DNA of 25,421 nucleotides from positions 1 to 25,421 of the IMG/VR virus record IMGVR_UViG_3300034061_002643; one strand, written 5' to 3'. Positions within the stretch are counted from its first letter, which is position 1. Every line of letters begins with the position of its first letter. Under the pieces are notes generated by a model, which worked only from the letters and a program-made list of their open reading frames with translations, had not been told where the DNA came from and did no database searches. The DNA comes from a virus. Shown in pieces: positions 20,219 through 25,421 of the stretch. The translations under genes and the position numbers were made by a program.

Positions 20219-20894
20219 GAAATATGAAGATATTCTTTCCGTTAAATTGATTTCCTACACACAACCAAATCCAGAAGAATTTTCACAAGGATTTATTGAT
20301 GATGGTATTCAAAATTTAATCTCTTATTGTGCCAGAGTTTCTAATCCCTCAAACCAAAACAATCTAGATACAGTCGATAAGCTACTTAATTATCTAATTA
20401 AGAATAAACATTGGTCTCCATTTGAGATGGTTGATGTTTGTCTTGAGATTACAAGCACCAGAGATATTGTACGTCAGATTCTAAGACATCGTTCTTTTTC
20501 ATTCCAGGAATTTTCACAAAGATATGCAGATCCAACAAAAGAATTAGATTTCTGTCTAAAGGAATGTAGACTTCAAGATACAAAGAATAGACAGAATTCA
20601 ATTCTAATTAATAATGATGAATTGGCTGAGATTTGGAAACAGTTACAAATACAAGTAATTGATATTGCTAAAGCTAATTATGAAAATGCAATTTCACAAG
20701 GTATTGCTAAGGAAGTAGCAAGAGTTATGCTACCGGAAGGTAATACAGTTTCAAGAATGTACATTAAAGGTTCTATTCGTTCCTGGATTCATTACATTGA
20801 AGTTCGTGATGGTAATGGTACACAGAAAGAACACCAATTAGTTGCACGTGCTTGTGCCGAAGCCATAAATAAAATTTTCCCTTATATTAAGTAG
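20211..20894 (+). CDS. thyX: FAD-dependent thymidylate synthase ThyX
   Basis: The signature ThyX motif is present as RHRSFSFQEFSQRY (residues 92-105). HWSPFEMVD (67-75) and the C-terminal MYIKGSIRSWIHYIEVRD with GTQKEHQLVA also fit the family. The enzyme makes dTMP from dUMP with FAD, NADPH and methylene-tetrahydrofolate; it replaces the unrelated ThyA found in T4. At 227 residues it is a normal length. A GGAGG ribosome binding site lies in the end of the nuclease gene, and the gene precedes nrdA by eight bases, so dTMP and dNDP synthesis are co-expressed. Confidence 0.95.
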   Translation: MYKKYEDILSVKLISYTQPNPEEFSQGFIDDGIQNLISYCARVSNPSNQNNLDTVDKLLNYLIKNKHWSPFEMVDVCLEITSTRDIVRQILRHRSFSFQEFSQRYADPTKELDFCLKECRLQDTKNRQNSILINNDELAEIWKQLQIQVIDIAKANYENAISQGIAKEVARVMLPEGNTVSRMYIKGSIRSWIHYIEVRDGNGTQKEHQLVARACAEAINKIFPYIK

Positions 20895-20902
20895 GAGTTT
20901 AG

Positions 20903-22681
20903 ATGTCAGAATATCTAGGTATTAATATTGACCGTTCAAGAGATTCTCTCTTTGATGAATTAGGTTTGAAGAGATTACAGGAATCGTATATGAGAGAAGA
21001 GGAAATCTCTCCACAAGAAAGATATGCATTCGTTGCAAAGACTTTCGGTTCTAATCCAGAACACGCACAAAGATTATATGATTATGCATCTAAACATTGG
21101 TTGAGTTTTTCTACACCAATTCTTTCTTATGGTAGAACAAAGAAAGGATTGCCAATTTCGTGTTATCTTGCCCATATACATGACTCAGCAGAAGGTTTAA
21201 TTGATACTCTAGCTGAAACTAATTGGTTATCTATGTTGGGTGGTGGAGTTGGTTTGGGTGTAGGAATGAGATCTTCTAGCGAAAAGTCTACTGGTGTTAT
21301 GGCACATATGAAAACTTATGATGCCTGTTCTCTAGCATACAGACAAGGAACAACTAGACGTGGATCATATGCTGCTTATCTTGATATCTCACATCCTGAT
21401 ATCATTAACTTCATGGAGATGAGAAAACCGACTGGCGATCCAAATATTCGCTGTCTTAATATGCATAATGCTGTTATGATCCCAGATTCTTTCATGCAAA
21501 TTATTGAACGATGTATGATTGATCCGAATGCAGATGATTCCTGGAATCTTATCGATCCGTCTTCAAAGGAAATTAAAGAAACGGTTTCAGCAAAGTATCT
21601 CTGGCAGTTACTTTTGGAATTGAGAATGATGACTGGTGAACCTTATCTGATGTTCATTGATACTGCAAATAATGCTCTACCAAGAGAACAATATGATAAA
21701 GGTCTAAGGATAAGACAATCGAATATATGTTCAGAGATCCATTTGTGTACGGATAAAGATCGAACAGCAGTATGTTGTTTATCGTCAATTAATATTTACA
21801 GATATGATGAGTTTAAGGATTATTTTGAACAGATTATTTCTGATGTTGCTGAGATGTTAGATAATGTCTTAACTAGATTTATTAATGATGCCCCAAAAAC
21901 AATTAAAAGAGCAAAATATAGTGCGATGATGGAGAGAGCAATTGGGATTGGAGTTTTGGGATATCATTCATATCTGCAATCTAAATCTATCCCATTTGAA
22001 TCAGTCGCAGCTAAGATCTTTAATAAAACTTTCTTTAAGACAATGAAAGAATATGCCGATGCAGCCAATCTAAGATTAGGAAAAGAACGTGGTGAGGCTC
22101 CGGATATGGTTGGTTCAGGAAAGAGATTTTCAAATTGCATTGCAATTGCACCAACTGCTTCCACATCCATCATCATGGGTAACATAAGTCCTTCTATCGA
22201 ACCTCTTAGAGCAAATGTATTCAGACAAGATACTCTGTCTGGTTCTTTTATTCACAGAAATCATGAACTAGAAAAAGTTCTTCTCAAAAAGAATGTTGAT
22301 ATGGAAGAAATCTGGAATTCAATAGTATTGAATGACGGATCAGTTCAACATCTAACTTGTCTGACAGATGATGAGAAGGAAGTGTTCAAGACAGCAATTG
22401 AAATCGATCAACGTTGGATTATTGAAAAAGCTGGTGATAGACAGAAATATATTGATCAAGGACAATCTGTCAATCTATTCTTCAAACCAGATACACACGT
22501 AAAATATCTTCATGCGATTCATTTCTTAGGATGGAAAGTTGGTTTGAAAGCATTATATTATTGTAGATCAGAAAAGATTAGAAAAGCCAATAAGATCTCA
22601 CAGAGAATCGATAGAAAGAGAATTGAAGATATTGATATCAAATCAATAGTCGAAGGAGAAGGGTGTATTGCTTGTGAATGA
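20903..22681 (+). CDS. nrdA: Class I ribonucleotide reductase large subunit, short form
   Basis: All key residues are visible: C87 (PISCYLAH) and C291 (VCCLSSIN) as the active-site redox pair, N274-C276-E278 (SNICSEIH) as the radical cysteine loop, Y552 and Y553 (ALYYCRSE) for radical transfer, and C588/C591 (EGCIACE) as the mobile C-terminal pair. At 592 residues it is much shorter than E. coli or T4 NrdA (about 750). It starts near where the 10-helix barrel begins, with no ATP-cone domain, so dATP feedback at the activity site is probably lost. It follows thyX by eight bases with a TAGGAG ribosome binding site. Confidence 0.95.
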   Translation: MSEYLGINIDRSRDSLFDELGLKRLQESYMREEEISPQERYAFVAKTFGSNPEHAQRLYDYASKHWLSFSTPILSYGRTKKGLPISCYLAHIHDSAEGLIDTLAETNWLSMLGGGVGLGVGMRSSSEKSTGVMAHMKTYDACSLAYRQGTTRRGSYAAYLDISHPDIINFMEMRKPTGDPNIRCLNMHNAVMIPDSFMQIIERCMIDPNADDSWNLIDPSSKEIKETVSAKYLWQLLLELRMMTGEPYLMFIDTANNALPREQYDKGLRIRQSNICSEIHLCTDKDRTAVCCLSSINIYRYDEFKDYFEQIISDVAEMLDNVLTRFINDAPKTIKRAKYSAMMERAIGIGVLGYHSYLQSKSIPFESVAAKIFNKTFFKTMKEYADAANLRLGKERGEAPDMVGSGKRFSNCIAIAPTASTSIIMGNISPSIEPLRANVFRQDTLSGSFIHRNHELEKVLLKKNVDMEEIWNSIVLNDGSVQHLTCLTDDEKEVFKTAIEIDQRWIIEKAGDRQKYIDQGQSVNLFFKPDTHVKYLHAIHFLGWKVGLKALYYCRSEKIRKANKISQRIDRKRIEDIDIKSIVEGEGCIACE

Positions 22682-22955
22682 ACCAAATTTTATTGAGGAA
22701 ATGATTCATCACTTCATTTCTTATCAATCTAAAAAATATAAGTTAGATATGATGGTCCATGAAATATTTGAACACGATCCAGAAAATTTTGATTTTGATG
22801 ACGATATAGAATTTGATTGGTTTAATAAATCAATTACATTAGATCTAAAAGGAAATTATCCAAAAGAAAAGTTTAAACCTTTGTTTGATCTTGGGATATC
22901 TATAATCATAATAAGAAAACATTTACTCGAAAGTATAACTCTAGTTCAGGAATAA
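22668..22955 (+). CDS. Small acidic protein between nrdA and nrdB
   Basis: A 95-residue protein in the frame starting at TTG 22668, nine bases after GGAG; GTG at 22674 is another possible start. It reads NEPNFIEEMIHHFISYQSKK, then an acidic run (HDPENFDFDDDIEFDW), then a basic, hydrophobic end. It overlaps the end of nrdA by 14 bases and stops one base before the nrdB ATG, so it is embedded in the reductase operon. No family recognised; a regulator or partner of the reductase is possible but not shown. Confidence 0.65.
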   Translation: MLVNEPNFIEEMIHHFISYQSKKYKLDMMVHEIFEHDPENFDFDDDIEFDWFNKSITLDLKGNYPKEKFKPLFDLGISIIIIRKHLLESITLVQE

Positions 22956-22956
22956 T

Positions 22957-23934
22957 ATGTCAAAGAAAAAGAATCAATTGCAATTGACTGATAAAAGATC
23001 TACATTCAAACCAATGAATTATCCTTGGTGTTTTGACGCCTGGAGAACACATGAACAAATGCATTGGTTGTGGACTGAAGTAGAAATGATGCAAGATATT
23101 AAAGATTGGAAGGAAAAGTTGTCTACTTCAGAAAAGACTTTCTTAACACATATCTTTCGTTTCTTTACACAAGGAGATATTGACGTCTCAGATGGATATG
23201 TCACAAATTATCTACCATTTTTTCCACAACCAGAAGTTCGAATGATGTTACTTGGTTTCGCTGCTCGTGAAGCAATTCACGTTGCCGCTTATTCTCATCT
23301 TGTTGAGACTCTTGGTCTACCAGAAACAACTTATAATGAATTCTTAGAATATACTTCTATGAAAGAGAAGCACGAATATATCTTCTCACATAAGGGCGAT
23401 GATATCAGAAGTATTGCTAAGAATATTGCAGTATTTTCTGCTTTTACAGAAGGAATGCAATTATTCTCTTCATTCGTTATGTTGCTTAATTTTGCAAGAC
23501 ACGGAAAGATGAAAGGAATGGGTATGATTATCCAATGGTCTCTGTTGGATGAAGATATGCATTCTGAATCAATGATTCGATTATTCAGAACTTTTATCGA
23601 AGAGAATAGAGAGATTTGGGACGATGAGTTGAAATCAGAAATCTATACCATCGCAACTAAAATGGTAGAATTAGAAGATCAATTTATTGATCTGGCATTT
23701 AGTATGGGTCCGATGGAGAATCTTACTCCCGAAGAAGTTAAGAAATATATTCGCTATATTGCAGATAAGAGATTAATCTCGATGGGTATGAAAGGAATCT
23801 TTAAAGTTAAGAAGAATCCTCTAACTTGGGTCGATGCGATGGTTGGAGTCGGTCACACAAGTTTCTTTGAGAATCGTTCTACAGATTATGCGAAGGGTGC
23901 TCTGACTGGATCTTGGGAAGATGTTTGGAAATGA
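22957..23934 (+). CDS. nrdB: Class I ribonucleotide reductase small subunit
   Basis: The di-iron site is complete: D74 (TQGDIDVSDG), E105-x-x-H108 (AAREAIHVAAY), E165 (AFTEGMQLF) and E199-x-x-H202 (LLDEDMHSES). The tyrosyl-radical residue is Y112, at +4 from H108 as in E. coli Y122. At 325 residues it is a usual length and ends with W near the C-terminus, as needed for radical transfer to NrdA. By residues it is of the tyrosyl-radical class rather than the Phe-substituted class Ic. Its last base pairs overlap the next gene by four bases (ATGA). Confidence 0.95.
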   Translation: MSKKKNQLQLTDKRSTFKPMNYPWCFDAWRTHEQMHWLWTEVEMMQDIKDWKEKLSTSEKTFLTHIFRFFTQGDIDVSDGYVTNYLPFFPQPEVRMMLLGFAAREAIHVAAYSHLVETLGLPETTYNEFLEYTSMKEKHEYIFSHKGDDIRSIAKNIAVFSAFTEGMQLFSSFVMLLNFARHGKMKGMGMIIQWSLLDEDMHSESMIRLFRTFIEENREIWDDELKSEIYTIATKMVELEDQFIDLAFSMGPMENLTPEEVKKYIRYIADKRLISMGMKGIFKVKKNPLTWVDAMVGVGHTSFFENRSTDYAKGALTGSWEDVWK

Positions 23935-24221
23935 CAATTGAAGAATTGATGCAATGGAACGAACAACTAGCAGATGAGATAACAGGTTCGGCTCTATATT
24001 ATGGTAACAATACTGCGGAAGATTTTCGAAAGATTATCCTGAAAATTATTAATCAATCGACTCAACGTGGATATTCTCTCGCCAAAATAGAATCTTTCAC
24101 AGAAGAACGTTGCTGGTGTCTATCTGCAGAATACGAAGATCATCCTTATAATCCTAATAAAAAAGTTGGAGAAATATGTGAAGTTTGTGGAAACTTAGTA
24201 GAGTCTGAATGGTATTTGTAG
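23931..24221 (+). CDS. Small hypothetical protein coupled to nrdB
   Basis: I chose the ATG at 23931 (MTIEELMQWNEQLADEITG), which overlaps the nrdB stop as ATGA; the frame extends further upstream inside nrdB. The 96-residue protein has a helical N-terminal half and a C-terminal part with cysteines (CWCLSAEY, ICEVCGNLVESEW), suggesting a possible metal site. Coupling to nrdB suggests the same expression timing. Function unknown. Confidence 0.65.
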   Translation: MTIEELMQWNEQLADEITGSALYYGNNTAEDFRKIILKIINQSTQRGYSLAKIESFTEERCWCLSAEYEDHPYNPNKKVGEICEVCGNLVESEWYL

Positions 24222-24227
24222 TAACAC

Positions 24228-24235
24228 AATAAATA
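24228..24235 (+). promoter_or_regulatory. Late-promoter-like box AATAAATA
   Basis: AATAAATA fits the NATAAATA form of the T4-type late promoter and lies seven bases before the ATG at 24243. This marks the change from the nucleotide operon to virion-type genes. Confidence 0.4.
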
Positions 24236-24242
24236 ATGGATA

Positions 24243-24875
24243 ATGCCTACATTATCCATTAATATTCCACTACAATATTGTCTGTTAAGAAAAGAATATC
24301 TCTATAATTTAGAAGATCGTTTTGGTGAATTTATTCCTTGCTCTGTGTTTGGTGTTACTTCAATACCAGCCAGAGCAATCACTTTTTCATGCATGATTAA
24401 TAATGGTGCACAAGTAGCCAGATTACCTATTTCTGCATTCTGTTGGAAAGAGACCGAACCACAACCACTTGAAGTTCTAGAACTTTGGGATTGTTTCTCA
24501 TACGATCTAACTTGTGTAGAATATGATTATCTTCGTGGAATGAGAGCATCTGCTTTCCTAAAAGATAAGTCTTGGTATGAAGGTGAATATTGTTTTACTC
24601 TAGATTGGTACGGCTCACCGACAGCAGAAAATCCAGGAGAAGGTGGATTTAAGACTGCTCACATCTTGAAGTTAGATAATGGTAATTTTGCTGCACAACC
24701 AAATAACAGAATCTGTTGGTTCGAACCATCATTTATTACGAAACCATATATAGATTGCGAAACAAAACCAGATTATAAAGTAAATGAACATATTTGGAAA
24801 TGTGAAGGACGATCGAAATGGTATACAGAAGATTCTGATAAATACTTTTACGATATAGTAAGAGGAAAAGATTAA
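24243..24875 (+). CDS. Hypothetical phage protein, probable virion gene
   Basis: A 210-residue protein rich in aromatic residues and cysteines (PLQYCLLRKEYLYNLEDRFG, FCWKETEPQPLEVLELWDCF, EGEYCFTLDWYGSP). I see no known domain; it seems beta-rich with several Trp. It starts after GGATA with the late-like AATAAATA box just upstream, and the collagen-like gene begins directly after its stop, so a virion or assembly role is likely by context. Confidence 0.6.
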   Translation: MPTLSINIPLQYCLLRKEYLYNLEDRFGEFIPCSVFGVTSIPARAITFSCMINNGAQVARLPISAFCWKETEPQPLEVLELWDCFSYDLTCVEYDYLRGMRASAFLKDKSWYEGEYCFTLDWYGSPTAENPGEGGFKTAHILKLDNGNFAAQPNNRICWFEPSFITKPYIDCETKPDYKVNEHIWKCEGRSKWYTEDSDKYFYDIVRGKD

Positions 24876-25421
24876 ATGGCTCAATACAGAAAAGATTTGC
24901 AAATTATAGACGATTCTCCACAAAGATACGAGATGTTTATGTTAGCGGATCGTTGGGGAAACCAAACAACTGATTCTAAATCAACAGTTAATGATGCTTT
25001 TGGTCGACAAAGAGTCTCTTCGCCATTTACGCTTTTCGATTCGCAACATAGATATGGTCCTAATGGTAAGTTCACTACTTATGTCAATAATGCTGTTGGT
25101 GCGACTGGGTTTTCCGGTGCAACAGGAATAGGAACATCGTATATAACACATTCAAGCGCAGAATCAGCTATTAATTTACATATTGGAACTGGTTCCGGTC
25201 ACTATATTATAAGAGAATCCAAAAATATTTTTCCTTATCAACCAGGAAAATCATTATTGATTTTAGAATCATTTGCATTTAATGAGCAAAAGACGAATCT
25301 AAGACAAAGAACTGGATATTTCGGTCACCAGAATGGTATCTATTTCGAGAATGATGGAACAGGAAATTGGATTGTTCTAAGATCATATTCTGGCGGCGGA
25401 GGCGGTGCCACTGGTCCTGTC
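24876..25421 (+). CDS. Collagen-like virion protein, 3' end beyond the window
   Basis: The frame opens at ATG 24876 (MAQYRKDLQIIDDSPQRYEM), directly after the TAA of the upstream gene, and runs open for 182 codons to the window edge. The N-terminus has AFGRQRVSSPFTLFDSQHRY (about residues 41-60), a pattern I associate with structural proteins of marine T4-like phages. Short collagen-like pieces (GATGFSGATGIG near 75-86, and GGGGGATGPV at the end) suggest that a longer Gly-X-Y fibre follows. It probably forms part of a tail fibre or other surface structure. Confidence 0.7.
   Translation, partial: MAQYRKDLQIIDDSPQRYEMFMLADRWGNQTTDSKSTVNDAFGRQRVSSPFTLFDSQHRYGPNGKFTTYVNNAVGATGFSGATGIGTSYITHSSAESAINLHIGTGSGHYIIRESKNIFPYQPGKSLLILESFAFNEQKTNLRQRTGYFGHQNGIYFENDGTGNWIVLRSYSGGGGGATGPV

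Noticed and set aside
1-25421. CRISPR arrays, insertion sequences or an integrase
   Set aside because: I saw no regularly spaced direct repeats, no transposase or integrase motifs and no terminal inverted repeats.

Overview
The window is a piece of a T4-like (tailed, contractile-tail) bacteriophage genome. The evidence is a block of recognisable T4-type genes: neck proteins gp13 and gp14, tail completion protein gp15 and primase gp61. ThyX, a class I ribonucleotide reductase pair, a tRNA cluster and T4-type late promoters (TATAAATA) fit this. The DNA is mostly AT-rich. The mix of ThyX, NrdAB, collagen-like virion proteins and many glycosyltransferases resembles T4-like phages of aquatic bacteria, but I cannot name the host from sequence alone.

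Layout. (1) 1-2000, minus strand: eleven tRNAs or tRNA-like genes with three small protein genes between them. A near-consensus sigma70 promoter (TTGACG-17-TATAAT) reads into the cluster, and a 76-nt hairpin RNA candidate lies just upstream of it. (2) 2261-3332 (minus) and 3418-5329 (plus): small, mostly unrecognised, early-type genes. Several have a -10 box placed exactly six bases before the ATG and no Shine-Dalgarno, as expected for leaderless mRNAs. (3) 5326-14214, minus: one tightly coupled run of twelve genes under a consensus promoter. It holds glycosyltransferases of several folds (GT4, GT2, GT-D), a sugar-phosphate nucleotidyltransferase, a cupin, a methyltransferase, a short GDPD-type phosphodiesterase and, in the middle, a RuBisCO-like protein. 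(4) 14391-17768, minus: virion genes gp13, gp14, gp15, an Ig-like structural protein and a collagen-like fibre protein, read from a late promoter. (5) 17845-18201 minus and 18299-18712 plus: a small phage protein and a SleB-type cell wall hydrolase. (6) 18832-24221, plus: gp61 primase, an SNase-type nuclease, ThyX, NrdA and NrdB, with two small genes, forming a nucleotide and replication operon whose first gene again looks leaderless. (7) 24243-25421, plus: an unrecognised late gene and the start of a collagen-like virion protein that runs off the window.

The main discovery candidate is the RuBisCO-like protein and its co-translated partners (GDPD-like phosphodiesterase, methyltransferase, nucleotidyltransferase, cupin). 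The RLP keeps the carbamylated lysine and the two acidic metal ligands but lacks the loop-6 lysine needed for CO2 fixation. I infer that it does enolase or isomerase-type chemistry on a phosphorylated sugar, to make an activated unusual sugar that the surrounding glycosyltransferases attach to virion or host-surface glycans. The second candidate is the leaderless-promoter pattern shared by at least six genes on both strands.
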